DNA of 64,000 nt, taken from Struthidea cinerea. Lineage: Eukaryota > Chordata > Aves > Passeriformes > Corcoracidae. Positions 1-12,800 of the stretch are shown piece by piece (within the stretch, counting starts at the first letter, position 1; each line of letters starts with the position of its first letter). The stretch lies in contig VZTI01001766.1 in NCBI GenBank assembly GCA_013397865.1, forward strand, positions 2,169,408 to 2,233,407, written 5' to 3'. A program made the translations under genes and the position numbers. Below the pieces are notes generated by a model that worked only from the letters and a program-made list of their open reading frames with translations, made no database searches and was not told the DNA's origin.

Positions 1-276
1 GGCCGGCGGGCGCTCGGGGCGCCGGCGGGGCGGGGGAGCGGCACCCCGGGGCCTCGGCTGCCGCTGTGTGTGGGGAACGAGCCGCGTGTGTGTGGAAGGA
101 GCCGTGTGTGAGCACCACGCCCACGGAGGTCCCAGGTTCTGCAGGCGAACCCCGGCGCAGCCCCGCCGCTGGCTGGAGCAGAGGCCCGGCCCGTGCCCGT
201 GCGCCCCGGGCCCGGCGCGGGCTGGGAGCTGGGCGCTGCTGCTCGGTGCTCACCAGCAAATCGTGCCTCTGTGAAG
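1..276 (+). other. GC-rich THUMPD1 5' intron / CpG-island flank
   Basis: Strongly GC- and CpG-rich sequence before the first recognisable THUMPD1 exon. No part of the family's N-terminal coding exon can be read in any frame, so this is most likely intron 1 close to the promoter island. The open frames that cross it carry no recognisable protein. Confidence 0.5.
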
Positions 277-1958
277 TTTTCAGATCACGAGGAGCGGCTC
301 TCTGGAAGCGACAGGGAGGAGGATGAGGACGATGTCGAGGCAGCCCTGAAGAAGGAGGTTGGCCAGATCCGTGCCTCGACGGAGCAGAAGCTGCGGCGGT
401 TCCAGTCGGTGGAGAGTGGTGCCAACAACGTGGTCTTCATCAGAACCCAGGGCATAGGTGGGACTTCAGCTGATGCTGAGTAATGCAAACTGCTCTGAGC
501 GCTGTTAGTAAAAGGCCACAGAGTGTGGCTTCCGAGTAACACGCGTATATCGAACAAATAGCCTTCCCTTTGGCTGTGCCACTGAATTCTGTCATTAGTG
601 AAAAAGCTAAAGGTAGTGGAAACTGCTTCGACAGAATAATCTTTGATTCTCCAGTTCTGGTATAGTAAAACAACACTTTATATAACGGGGTTTGAGGCTG
701 GCAGCAGTGCAGCCAAGTGTGCATTTCCTCAGCTTATTATTTAGAAGGGGAAGAAGGGAGATAATGCCTTCAATTTGTTGCTCATACCCAACCGTATTTC
801 TTGTAGAACCTGAGAACCTGGTGCACCATATACTGAAGGATATGCACACCACTAAAAAGAAGAAAACAAGAGTCATTCTGCGCATGCTGCCCATTTCTGG
901 AACTTGCAAGGCTTTTATGGAAGATATGAAAAAATACACGGAAACGTTTTTTGAGCCTTGGTTTAAAGCCCCTAACAAGGGTACTTTTCAGATTGTTTAC
1001 AAAGCTCGTAATAACAGCCATATGAGTAGGGAGGAAGTAATTAAGGAATTGGCAGGTATGTATGGATATCACATGAAACAGAACAAGTTTACGTGGACAA
1101 GTATATTGCATGCACAGCATGGGTCAGACTCTTAAAAGTGGTCATAATGGACATACATATTTGTTGCTCAAAACCTGTATGTTGAATTTTAAAAGCTTCT
1201 CTAAGACTTAAAAAAAGTCTTGACATCAGTATTCCTTGTTGGTGTTGATGTCTTAAGAGACTGTAAGCAGAAGAGAGAACAGTGTTGAATATAATTTTCA
1301 GTATCAGTTATATGTGCTTTGAAATGACTGCTGTCAGGCTTTCTCTCTGGATGCTGTATTGAAATAATAACGTTACTATTTCTGTTCAATATTTGGCTCA
1401 TAAAATAGCTCTGCCTTACTCGAGTATTTTGTCTCTCAGTAATTGCAGTGGGATATTTTTTCAGTTACTTCAGTCCTACTGGTGGTATATTCTGCAAGTC
1501 CTGCTCTGTTCTGCTATTTTAAGATATAACTGAGGGGGATCTTGCTTTCTCTCTCTTGATTTTTATCCATTCAGTAAGACATGCTTATGCTCTTAAACAG
1601 TTTTTCCAGCATCTTTTAAACTACATCTTCTTTTACAGGAATTGTGGGCAGCCTCAATCCAGAAAACAAAGTCGATCTTAATAATCCACAATACACAGTT
1701 GTGGTGGAAATAATAAAAACCGTCTGCTGCTTGAGTGTGGTGAGGGACTATGTTCTGTTCAGAAAGTACAATCTACAGGAGGTGGTGAAGAGCAGCAAAG
1801 AAGATGCACAACAAAAGTCAAGTCTGACAGAAGAACAGAATTCAGAGGTAGTTAAAGCAGAAACTGAGGAGAAGAGCTCTAAAGAAGTAAAAGAAGAGAA
1901 CAAGAATCAAAGTGAAATAGAATCTGAGCCCAAGGGGAATGATGCACTGACAGTGTAG
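277..1958 (+). CDS. THUMPD1: THUMP domain-containing protein 1, 3' three coding exons (partial)
   Basis: THUMPD1 binds tRNA and acts as the adaptor for the acetyltransferase NAT10 in making N4-acetylcytidine in serine and leucine tRNAs (family knowledge). Exons read here: 277-457, 807-1055, 1639-1958, with stop TAG at 1956-1958. Phases join cleanly: the Glu codon of GIEPE is split over 457/807, and the Gly codon before IVGSLNPENK over 1055/1639. Together they give 249 residues. Recognised stretches are an acidic segment (REEDEDDVEAALKKE), RRFQSVESGANNVVF, TRVILRMLPISGTCKAF, the THUMP core around EPWFKAPNKGTFQIVYKAR and NPQYTVVVEIIKTVCC, then a charged Lys/Glu tail. The acceptor at 275-276 is the weakest call; AGs at 254-255 and 282-283 are alternatives. 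The N-terminal exon, with the conserved LQGILITC-type segment, is not in the window, so the gene is truncated by the window edge, not broken. Confidence 0.93.
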
Positions 1959-4351
1959 AAAATGTGATAGAAGGGAAAGGTAAACATAATCCAAACATAT
2001 AAAAAAAGTTGCCCTAGTGTTCTGAAAGCGTGTTGGATTGAGGAGAGGGGGTTTTGGTTTGAAATCCTGGTTTTGAAATCCACTTGTGTAAGAATTTTAA
2101 TGCTCGTTGCAGGTGGGACTGACATTACAGCAGATGTGAGGGTGCTCGGGAGTGCATCACCTTTCTGGTGAAGCTTGCTGTCCTCCAGCTTTGTTGTGCA
2201 TTTCCTGTACCTGGCACTCAAAGCAGCAGTCTGTGCATGTGTCTGTAGATGTGGCCATCCTGACATGTGTGGACTCTCCTTTGTTTTATCTGGAAGCTAC
2301 AGAAGCCAAAAGGCAGCACAGAAACAGCTCTGAGCAATTATTGACGGAAGTGAGATCTGGTAACAACGCAGAGGGTTTTGGGAAGGAAGTGATCTGACAG
2401 CTGCAGAACTCGGTAACATTTTTGTGTGTGAACAACAGAATGAGGTAAATCCAATAATTTGATGGAGGGTTTTATACATATATTTATATATACACAAGGA
2501 TATGCTGTATTGAAATGAATGGGAAGAACTGTTATATATAAATACTTGAATATTATGAGATGAATTAGAGTAAAAGACTGGACTGTTCTGGAACAGTAGA
2601 AGTACAGTGCAGGCATTGCAGATGGTTTTATCAAAAACCACGTGTGTTTACATTAGCTATGTATGCAGCACTTACTGGTTTGTAGTAAATGCTGGTGTCA
2701 CTGAATGGAGTCCTTTTGAGTAATTTCCTGCAAATAGCATTTTGCTGCTCTTTCCAAAGACTCAATCCTTGGGAGTTTTTATAAAGTGTTTTTATTTTTA
2801 TTTTTTTTTCTTAAGTCTCAAAATTTGAATTTAAATACTGCTTGGAAACTTCTCATGAAAGAAGCTCTCTATTATACTAGATAAGGGGAATTAAATCTTA
2901 ATTTTTGGTACAGTTTTAGCTTTATGGTATTAATTTTGTTTCAGATTGAAAGTAATGCTAGTGAGTCTTTCTGTTGTCTTGCTGTTACAGTGGACTGTCC
3001 CTGTGACTTCTAAAAACCAACCAAAACCAGTGCAGCTATAACTTGCTTTCCAGCAGGGTTTTGAATATGCTTCCTGTACAACTTTATAGCTTTAGTATTC
3101 CATTTCTGGCATAAAATGGGAAAAGACTTACCTTGAAGAACACAATTTGTTACTTGTCTTGGTTTAATGAAAAGGATGTCTTCAAGTTTCTCATAATTTA
3201 TATTTTCCTCTTCTTTCAAAATAATTTTAGAAGTTGGAAAATGAAGATGACTTTTTTTCCCCTAATCCTATCTCCCTTGCAACGCATTTATTAAAACTCT
3301 GCTTTCTTACCTCCCGTGGTGTTTTCTTTAAATTTTTGAAGGTTTTTGTGTGTGGATTAAAACATCCATATCTCATGTCTAGGTCACACAAAGGGAAGAA
3401 CAATTTGAGACCAGATGTCTGTTGGTGGCTGATGTTGGTGATCATGATTCATGACAGCCTCCTTATCTTCTAAGGACAATGACTCAGGGGAGTTAGTGGG
3501 ATTTTTTGTTTTCTTTCCTCCTCTCTCTCACTGACCTGTGTGCCTACAGGACTTACAGTTTACTTCTGATTTTTCACAATTTGCACTTACTGAACGTTCA
3601 TTGTTAGCACATTAATTCCCTGGCTTCTCCACTGTGCCATCACTTCTGGGCTAAGTGGTGTGCTCAGACAGTGCTTCAGCGTTCTGAATTCAAACCTTCA
3701 TGTAAAAACTATAAGACATTATTACAATCTCACTTGCATGAAAAGCCAAATAATTGCTGACGCTGTCAGTGCTGAGGAAGAATGTTGCAGTGCCCAGACA
3801 TCAGCTGAAGAGGTGATACACTCTGGAATGTGGTGTACCTAATTTGTCCTGGTGCTGACTTGAAACACAAGGACCATCCCTTGGCATGAAACCCTGGCTC
3901 TGAGGTTCACTCTTCCCCTTGTGCTAGATTAAAACTCAGATTGGCTTGAGAAGCTTGAAAACAATTTATTTTAAGAGCAAGCCAACCTCACAGCCTCGGT
4001 GTTTTCCAGTACGGACTTGTCTTTCTTGAGGGTCACAGCTGTGTGATTAAAATATTAATTTACATGTAATTCAACTCAGTTATCATTTCAGTAGTGAAAT
4101 ACAGTAGGGGAGAGCTTTAAGTAACACCAGTAACTCCCACTGATTGGAAGCAGCTGGTAATATCCTGTGCCCAAAAGAATCATGCTGCAAAATCCTTCCT
4201 GTGTTATATTCCTATTCAAATAACAATCACCCTGTGGTTGTGTCATCTTAAACCAGCTAATCCTGTAAACCTAAGAGGCTTAGTTTTGTGGCCTGCCTGG
4301 AAAAGAACATGAAATATGAGTAACTGTTCATTGTGGGCATGGTGTTCTTAC
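1959..4351 (+). other. THUMPD1 3' UTR and intergenic sequence
   Basis: AT-rich sequence after the THUMPD1 stop. I see no coding exon and no unambiguous AATAAA close to the stop, so the 3' end of the transcript is not placed. I looked here for the later exons (6-13) of the decayed ACSM copy, such as the YGQTET, VTGDRG and PKTVTGK regions, and found none. Confidence 0.5.
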
Positions 4352-4420
4352 GTTTAAGATTGCTCTGGGATCAAACTGTGGCGTGGCATGTACAAAAACG
4401 CTCTGCCAGGACTGGTGTTT
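4352..4420 (-). pseudogene. Relic of ACSM coding exon 5 (3' part)
   Basis: Read on the minus strand, the last part of this stretch translates as QSWQSVFVHATPQFDPR followed by AILN, then a GTAAGA donor at 4351-4346. It matches the 3' end of the 157-nt exon 5 in the two intact ACSM genes (GSCVFVHNMPQFKPEV and similar), and the splice donor sits at the same codon. Upstream of about 4420 the similarity fades and the NTSDTGW region cannot be recovered. The fragment lies in the right order and strand relative to the two other relic exons at 5.1-6.0 kb. Confidence 0.72.
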
Positions 4421-5104
4421 GAAAAGGTTTGGCTTGGCAGGCAAACACTGCCCGTTGCTGCCAGGTTATGTGTGGGCAGTCTGTCCCCAGGCCAGCTATG
4501 TCCAGTGCTGGCTGGTGGCTCCAGCTGCCCAGGAGCTCCCACTGCAGAGCCCCAGAGCCTCCTGGCCAGCTCAGCCAGCAGCCGAGGCAGCCCAGGACTT
4601 GGGCAGCAGGGAAGTCGGGGCAATTCTCCTGCCAGGTAGGCAGACTGACAGTGCTCTGTTGAGAGGATTCCTAGAGACATTAAGTTCATTTTGCAGTGCC
4701 CTTTTTAGCCTTTCATAGCCAAAAGCTGTTCACATTGGCCTTATTGTCACCAGGTTTCAGGAATATGGATTGGAATAATTTGTATAGAGTATTTTTCTTC
4801 GTCCTTTAGAGGGTAAATAGGCCACAGCTGTCAAGAAAAGAGTAATTCCTGCCCACTTTTCTGTATTGTTTTATAGTCTTATATAACAAATCTAGACATC
4901 CTAAGGCTAACTATTTTATAATTAGCAGTTTGGCTATTCCTAAATATTCCTTTTGTATATGAAAAAGAGACTAAATTGCCTCCTCTCCTACCCCCTTAGA
5001 GGTATCTAATTAATTAATGGGATACAGGTGTACAAGAGTGTTTAAACATGAGGAAATTTCCACTAGAGGTAACTCTTAACGGGGTTAAGGTAGAAGGCAC
5101 TTAC

Positions 5105-5311
5105 TGGAACAAATGGCTGAAGTTCAGGCACTCAGCCCTGCTGCTTTCAGACACAATTAGCTTTGTTTTCAGTGACTGGCACTTGGATGCAACCGAGCCC
5201 ACCCCAGGAGCAAGAGCAGCAATTGTAATAACGCACTTGGCCTTCGAAGGCAGCGATCGATAGCCAGTGTCTGGTGCTGTCAGTTGTGTGTTCCTGGGAT
5301 GGTGATAACAC
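5105..5311 (-). pseudogene. Relic of ACSM coding exon 3 (207 nt, one-base deletion)
   Basis: The exon is bounded by an intact acceptor (TTTCAG, AG at 5313-5312) and an intact donor (GTAAGTG from 5104). It measures 207 nt against 208 nt in both functional neighbours. The minus-strand translation gives VITIPGT, then, after a one-base deletion, TQLTAPDTGYRSLPSKAKC, ALAPGVGSVASKCQSLKTK and LIVSESSRAECLNFSHLFQ. These line up with TSQLTAKDI-YRLQASKAKC, LAPAVDSVASQC and LNFSELYQ of the intact genes. Without the shift the frame hits TGA in the GTHN* stretch. The preserved boundaries show a former real exon and argue against a processed copy. Confidence 0.85.
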
Positions 5312-5792
5312 CTGAAAGCGCAATAAAATTGGAAATTTATTAGGTATTTTTCCCTTTTGGTCCCGATCACTTCACAGCTCTTCCTGATTTGTTGAATACC
5401 AGCACCGTTCAATCCGGAAATGAGAAGGTGGTAAAACAAGTCTCACACATCTGACCTTGAATAGAGATATGCAGACTTGAAGTGCAAAATAGCTTCTGTG
5501 TCTGTGAGGTCCTTTGCTACAGGCACAAGGAAAGTAGAACGCATAACTCTGAGGCAGAAAACACTAGAAGCTTTAACTTGAGTGTCGCAGTTACACTGAT
5601 TGAACACAAGGCACAGAAAGTGAAAGGAAAACGATGAAGGTAATTACATCAGTTGTAAGAGATTACCCCAGCCACCCCTTTGATTGTCAAATGTTCAAGC
5701 AAGGAAGTTGAATAAGAAATATAACTGTTCAATGAATTGTTAACTTCTGGCAGAGAAGGTAATAAACCACCTACAGACCATTAGGAATTCAC

Positions 5793-6000
5793 CTGTTTGA
5801 ACACAAGCCACGCTCAGCAGCCACCACTCTGGGATTCGAGGTGGAATCACTAAACCTCTCTCTCCTCTTTGCAGACTGCACGGCCCAGAGAGCACAGTGG
5901 CCACTTTTTGGGACACAAAACCCAGCTCTTCAAAGCTCCATTTAATTAATCTCCTTTTCCATTTCTGCTCCTAAAAAAATAAAGTCTCAACTATCCTCTG
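5793..6000 (-). pseudogene. Relic of ACSM coding exon 2 (211-nt type, decayed 5' part)
   Basis: Minus-strand sequence reads WSFEELGFVSQKVATVL, SGPCSLQRGERGLVI and PPRIPEWWLLSVACVQTG, ending at 5793 with a GTGAATT donor in the same phase as exon 2 of the intact genes. They have WSFEELGSLSRKAANVLSEA...RVPEWWLLNVACMRAG. The 5' part, which should encode GKRPSNPAFWW-NG, is decayed and frameshifted (AATTAAATGG instead of GAAGTGAAGTGG), and no clean acceptor remains near 6000. With the relics at 5.1 and 4.35 kb this gives exons 2, 3 and 5 of one dead minus-strand ACSM gene. Exon 4 was not found. Confidence 0.82.
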
Positions 6001-9000
6001 GTTTCAATAGTGCAAGCTCAGATCCATTTGGGTTAATGTAATAGCCACAGCATTTTGTGCATTTGTTTTCTCTCTATTTTTGACCTCAGACAATAATGAG
6101 CTTTGTAGCTGGAAAGCAAAGGAACATCCATTTCAGAGCTAAAGGGTGTGAAGGAGGTGAGATCCACCTGCAGAACCCTCCTGGCACAGCCTCGCCTGGG
6201 ACTTGTGTTTATTAGCCAGTTAATAACAATTAGTTGTCCTGAAAGGTCATCAACAGCTTTGCTACAGAGCACGTTGGCTGTTTACCCAGACTCCTGCTAC
6301 CAGCAGAAGAGTTTATGGGTAGTGCGTAGTGGGTTTACAGCAGAACCAGGAAAATCCAAGATAAATAACCCCCTGCTTTTTATTTTTCTTCGGTTCACTG
6401 GTGTTTTTGTGCTCTGATTAAATACAGCCTTGGTCACAGAGTTCAACTACTACTTCTATCTTCTGAATCGAGTGCTGTAGCAGCACTGTGTGAAGTGCAA
6501 GGGCTACAGAGATGTAACAAGAAATGTGAGATGTGACCTAGCAGGGATGATCTAAACCTCTGCTGCACCCATAGCCACATAACAGCTTGACTGTTATGGA
6601 AATATCTCAGTCTGAACTGACACCTCAGTCCAGGAAATCCTTGATTATATTTAATCCTGAAACTCTGTGCAACACAGTACGGGCCGGAGCTGGCAGTCTG
6701 ATCGCCAGCAATGATTAAAAAACATTCTCACAAAATAATATTTGGCACAGAGTTACTTATATCATGGCTTTCAGTGACAGCACTGCAGACACAAAAATAA
6801 GGGCCAGTCCATTTTTCCCTCTTCTATCCCTATTTTCAAAAACCTTTTCTCCCATGTACAATTTAGAGTTACAGAGAACATATTGCTTTAGAAATATTCC
6901 ATAGCAGCAGACGAGCAATGTGTATCTTCCACCCTTGCTGAGAAGGTTGTCCTCTTAAAAGTGACAGGGAACAGGATGCTGGAATACACAAAGTCCAGGA
7001 TGAGCTTGTTCTGGTGAGGAGCTCAGCAGCAAAGAGCATCGAGCACCGCTCTGTGTGTCTGTTTCTTCCTTTGAATGTTCCCAGAGATCATCTCTGACAG
7101 CTACTGAACAAACCCCAACTTGTCTGTACAGAGGAATAACCACACTTAGCAGTTTCATTCCAAGCTGTGCTCCTTTTCTGCGGCAAGCCTGCAAATTGAA
7201 AAGCTACGGGCTCTTTGTAGGATTTAGCTGGCAGGTAGCACATTGCTCCCAGTGCCCCACAAAAAGAACAAGTTCTGTTTTAGAGAAACAGAGAATATCA
7301 ATTGGCTGACTCAGTAGTTCCTCAAGTCACGAGTGCAGGACAAACACCCCCTCTGAAACTGAGCACAACCTCCACTTCAAAGGGAGCAACCGAGGGGCTT
7401 TGTGTGGCTTCTTGAAACCCTGGGCAGCGAGGCAGAGCGAGGGCTCCTGCCCACACATCAAACGGAAATGTTTTGATTCACCAGTGTGTTTCTTCCTTCT
7501 TTCCTGGTCGGGTTCAGGTTTTGTATCACTGCAGAGCTGTGAGAACGCGTTGGCAAGTCTGGCTGACCCACCGTGCAGCCTGAGCTGGCTGTGCTGCAGC
7601 AAACCTCCTGAGCAAGCCCTTCCCTGCTGCAATGAGCAACCTGTGCCTCTACCAGGGCTCGGGGGAAAATCCAGCCAGGTCTGTTTAAAACCCAACACAG
7701 ACCACTACCAAAACCCAGGAACCTGCTGCAGGATTGTACTTCTAAAGTTGCTTTAAAATCAATTAGTTTCATAGTTCATAATTAGATTATATTAAAAAAT
7801 TTAGTACTTACATGGAATAAATGGATTACATGAAAAATCTGATTACCGCACTTCAAAGTGGGTTACTTTTCCAAAAAGTACTCATATTTGAAATCTGAAT
7901 GTCCTTAAAAAGAATCAGATGCTGAAATTGTGGCCAGATTACATTTTTCAATGTTTTTTTTGATTGCTCTTCAAGATCTAATCCAATTTCTTGTTTGTCT
8001 GTTCCAAAATTTGCATTACATTTAAAATATTCAACATGTTTTCCCTCTGTTCTGACTGAATGAAGGGGAGAAAAAATAATCTCTCAGAACAAAGCTGTAA
8101 TATAAGAAAAGGGAAGGGAAGTTCAAAACCCTGCTGCAGCCAGATTTGAGCACAACCTTATTTTGTTCACTTTTCCTCCAGTAGAATCACATTAAACAAA
8201 CTACTTGCTCTCATGGGGGATTTAATTTTCTACACTCACTAGAAACCTGTGAGATTGTGTTTGAAGATAACTGTATTTTGGATTTTAAGGACTGTAAAGG
8301 AACCTATTAAGAAATGAGCAGCTGCTGAGCTCTGTTGCTCTGCCACAGCTGATGGAAGCTCAGACAGCGATCATGAGTTCTGGTCTGCATCTTAAATCTA
8401 ACACTTGAGTGTGATGGCCAAACTTGGCAAATTACCCCTTCTCTTACTGACCTTTTCAATAACAAACCCTTTTCAAACAGATAAGCTTACATACATTTCA
8501 TTTGCAAATGGTGTTCATCTTTTATTCTTACAGGATGACTGTTTAGACCCAGATCAAGTATTAGCAGAAGAGTTGGTTTTATAGCAACAATCTGAAATCC
8601 ATTTGAATAACTAAACCCAAACTCACCTAAAGGCTGCTCTGTTTTTCATTAAGGCTTAATTCCAACTTTTGGTATTGTGGGAAAGGAGATGAAGTTGTAG
8701 GTCACTTATAAAATGCTCCTGCTCAATGGACTGGCTAAAGTAACACAGGCAGTGTCACAAAAATCACAATCCAGAAAATCTGCAGGACCAAGTTCCAAAC
8801 CCATTCTGGAAATGTATTAAGCATTTCAAGACGTAAAACTAAATATTAACTTTCTTACTAATGCAAGCAGAGCAATTTTATGTGCCAAATGCATGCACGA
8901 AGCATATATTTATACACACCATATGTACGTATATGTGCAACATTAGGCACATACTGTGAATTTCTGCAACTTACTTGTTTCTCATGATGCATGACAGCAT

Positions 9001-9678
9001 CATCTATAAAAGGATTATTTCCCACATACTGAACATAATCTCAATGCTCATTTCATTTACCTCAGAGGGGTTTTAAAAGCAAAAGATGGGATCTTATGTT
9101 CATATCTACTTCAGAACAGTTTTCAGTGTAAATACGTTACTTGTGCAAGTCAGTAGTCTTACACTGTGCATAGTAACATACCTCACAGTTTAAAAACATG
9201 GCAAATTCTTCCAACCTTGCATTGAGAATTCCACTCCTGGCTAGTGCTTGAAGAGACAAGATGCTTTCAAAAGAAAGGACACCTACACGTGGTTCTCATC
9301 CTACCACCAAAAACCTGGATTTTGACTCTATCCAATAACACTGCTAATCCTCCATCTCTAACAATACACTTCCAGGACTTTTACTGTCCAGAAAAACCAG
9401 AAAAAAAATGTTCTTTTGCAACCTCTTCATAATGTTGCATTTTTGGAACCCATATAGTGACCATACCAGTCTCCATGTCCTTTCCATAAGCTTTGGATGT
9501 CAGGGTAAACCCTCAGGAAATAGTGAATCAAAGTATGTTTGACGTAGAACACCTTTCCAGATGTGGGCGTTACCTTTCCTATTGTCTCTTGAGAATAACA
9601 TCAAATAGAAGCTGGGCTCTAAGAGGGATGGTGAGGAGGTCTCAAAGGGAAAGGCTATTGAAGTTGCCTATTGAAAAT
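6001..9678. other. Intergenic, no gene seen
   Basis: Between the ACSM relic and the 3' end of the first intact ACSM gene. Open frames here (for example at 7.3-7.8 kb on both strands) show no family resemblance, splice context or codon pattern suggesting genes. I did not find the relic's expected first coding exon (EYFNFASDVLD region). Confidence 0.55.
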
Positions 9679-9684
9679 TTTATT
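9679..9684 (-). terminator. Candidate poly(A) signal of the ACSM1/2-like gene
   Basis: TTTATT on the plus strand gives AATAAA on the minus strand about 200 nt past the stop codon at 9882-9884. It is the nearest canonical signal in the correct orientation. Confidence 0.5.
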
Positions 9685-9881
9685 TTTCAGCCAGAATAAT
9701 ACAATTCAGTCAAGTACATTGGAAACTCTGCAAGCAGGCACAAATATCACATCTTGATGTTACCTGTAGTTTTTGATGCTCAGGCATTTTACAAAAAGAG
9801 ATCAGAACGAGGGCAGTTAGTGTAGTGAAATTTATATAGCGCTAATGGAATGAAAGAAGTTTTGTTAAATTCCAGACAATG

Positions 9882-12800
9882 CTATATCCGTCCCCACTCT
9901 TTGTCTCTTAATTCATTCCTCTTGATCTTCCCAGTGACTGTCTTTGGCAGCTCTTTGACAAATTCCACCTGGGTAAAATAAAGAGAGAAAGCAATGCAGC
10001 ATGTTCTACAGAGCTGGTTTTCCAAGACTCGCTCTCAGCATATGTGGAAAACGAAGAGGATTCCCATCAGTAAGAACTGCCTGCCCCAAATCCAAGCCAC
10101 ACCAAAGCAGCACATTGTGGTCCTTGTGAAACCTTCTCTTTGGCTGCCTGGGTGGCCACACATCTGTACAGCTGCCTCTCAGCTCACCGAGCCGAGTACA
10201 GTAACTTACAGCAGAAGGGCAAACGCCTGCATGGTGTCAGAGGTCTGAGAGGAATGACAAAAAGAAGAAAAAAAGGATTTTACAGCCCCAAGATCTTTAA
10301 TGGTTCTTAGTTCTGTGAGTTCTGCACAAGTGAACTAAGGCACTGCAGAAGCTCTTTTCCTGTGGTGCTGGGATTACTGAGAAACACCAAGGGCATCCTC
10401 TTGGGCTTGTGTCTGTTTATTAGTTGTGATGATCAGTAGTCAAAAACTTATTCAGGTTCAGTCATGTGCTACCCTAAAGGCACTGGCAACTGCTCGTTTG
10501 AAGGTTAAATACAAAACAGAGAATTACGGTTGTGAGTCTGACTTAGAACATGGAGATCTAACTGGGATGTACAAAACCTAGAAAATTTTGAGAAATTTGA
10601 ACAAGTACTTTACGCAAATGCATGAAAAACAATGTAAACTAATGTTATTTAGGAAGTTATTGCTAATGTTACTCTGGAGCCAGTGCTCTGGATGAATCTT
10701 TACTGCTGTCTCTTTCAAGTGAACCATGAAAATCTAACTGGTAATTCTCCTGAGATTTATGGAAGGGTGCCCTGTTTTAAAGCTTCTCCTCAGAAGTATT
10801 TACCTTTCTAGGGTATTTATATGGAGCAGTAGTTTTCTTGACATGGTCCTGCAAGTCACGAGTTAAGCTCTTCAGGTCAGTGGATGAAAAGGCTGGGGAC
10901 AGAACCACAAATGCTTTCACGACCTGTAAGGTAAAATCAACAGAAGGGATCTGACACCATCTGTTTTGAAGGGCTGATGTGCAGGTTACCAGTGAGCAGT
11001 GCTGCCCAGAGCCACAGCAGTCGTGAGGAACAGAGAAACCAGCACATGATAAGAAAGGATTGTGCCCAGCTTCTGCATGTCTATGTGCAGAAGGGAAAGT
11101 TTAAAGCGTGGTTTTCGTGCCCTCATTACAAATGAGAGCCTTTGCCCTTTTTTCTCGGCGGCAGTCAAGAGCAAGGGACAATAAAAGGTGTCTCTGGAGT
11201 CGTCCCTGAAGCTAAGGGATGTTTTGTTTCCCTCTGAAGTTCACACTGAGGACAGTAAGCCCTGTTATCCCAGCACAGGACTGTGCTTCCCCCACACCTG
11301 CAGCCCATGTCTAATGCTTGGCAATTACAGCAGAACTTTGGCTACACCAAGAGCCATAAATGACAATTTCAGTGTATACACAAATACTTAAGAGCAAGGG
11401 CAAAGTAAGCATCACAGTAATGTTCTCCACAGAGACGACCTGGGGATGAAAAGAAGCTCGGAAGAGCAAAGGCATGTAACTGGGAAGGGATTTTGCTTCT
11501 CAGCCCCACTGGGATTATCCATGGTTGAAGCAGATGTGGTGCTTAGGTTTATTTGTGGATCTGGCAGTGCTGGGTTCATGGCTGGACTCAATGATCTCAG
11601 GGGTCTTTTCCAGCCTAAAGGATTCCATGATTCTATGATGACATTACTGCCTTAGAGCTGTACATTATTCAGCTAAGTAGAAATTTCTTTATATCATTAT
11701 ATGTTTGGACAAATGCATTGCTTTCCCCCCTCTGTTCAGCATCGTTACCTCTCCTCTGAGGGGGTCTGGGCTGCTGACAACAGCTGTTTCTACCACAGCT
11801 GGGTGCTCTATCAGGGCACTCTCTACTTCAAATGGCCCGATGCGATACCTAGGCAAGGAAAAATAAAAATGAGATTTGGCTCTTTTTGTTTTATCTGGAA
11901 TAACCAGTACCAAATGTTTTTTAATTGTCATGTTGAAGAGAAAAACCAAGCCAGAACAAATCAACAACCAACTGTGGAAGCTTTAGGTGAAATGGGCAAG
12001 CTGGCTGGGTTAGAAGCAGGAGCACCTCATGGTGCTCATGTGGCAGAGCACTGCTGGGGCTGTGGATCCTTCTCCATCTGCCCTCTCTCCTTGGGGCTCA
12101 GGCTGGAGCTCCATCCCACCCCAATAGCTGGGGTCTGCAGCAGCACCTGGTGCCACATTATGGTATCACATCATACAGATCTTTCATTTCCACACGTTAA
12201 AAATAAATTGTTTCAAAAGCTCTTTGAATCCAATAGAGATTTCTTCAATTTTAGTCAAAAAATAAGCTAGGTAAACATCCCTCCTTTGCCAGATGGACTC
12301 TTCATTCTTTGTTGAAACACATGAGAGGTTGCAGGGGAAATGGATGCAGCATCGTCACCAAGATGATCATCGTGCTGTGGGTCTGTGAAAAGCTAATAAT
12401 AACAGCAAGTGTTCCAAAGGTCAAAACATTCCTATCACAGGATTATGATGGCAGAAGCTCACCAGGACACAGCATTTAAGACTATGCAAAGGCAGATTTA
12501 GAATGGGTGTGTGCAGACTGACCCTGAAGAAATGATGATGTCATCGTCTCTGCCAATAAACTGGAAATATCCATCTTCATCCATAATCCCTCTGTCTCCA
12601 GTGACATAAAAATCCCCACGTTCACTTTCTGCAGTTTTCTTAGGGTTATCCTTAAAGTGGTTTACAAGCAGTAGTTTAGATTTTAAACATGCATTCCCTG
12701 AACATTGTGCTATAACACACATAACATCAAATGCACTGGAACTTAATTTTTCAATCAAGGATGTTGATATTGCTATAAAATACAATAAAATAGGTTTAAA

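Noticed and set aside
193..276. Extension of the THUMPD1 exon upstream to the ATG at 193
   Set aside because: The residues before the FSDHEER segment are GC-driven and unlike the conserved THUMPD1 N-terminus. A splice acceptor at 275-276 fits better.
5101..5439. 112-codon minus-strand frame read as a small protein
   Set aside because: Its second half is the ACSM exon 3 relic and the first half is intron sequence, so it is not an independent gene.
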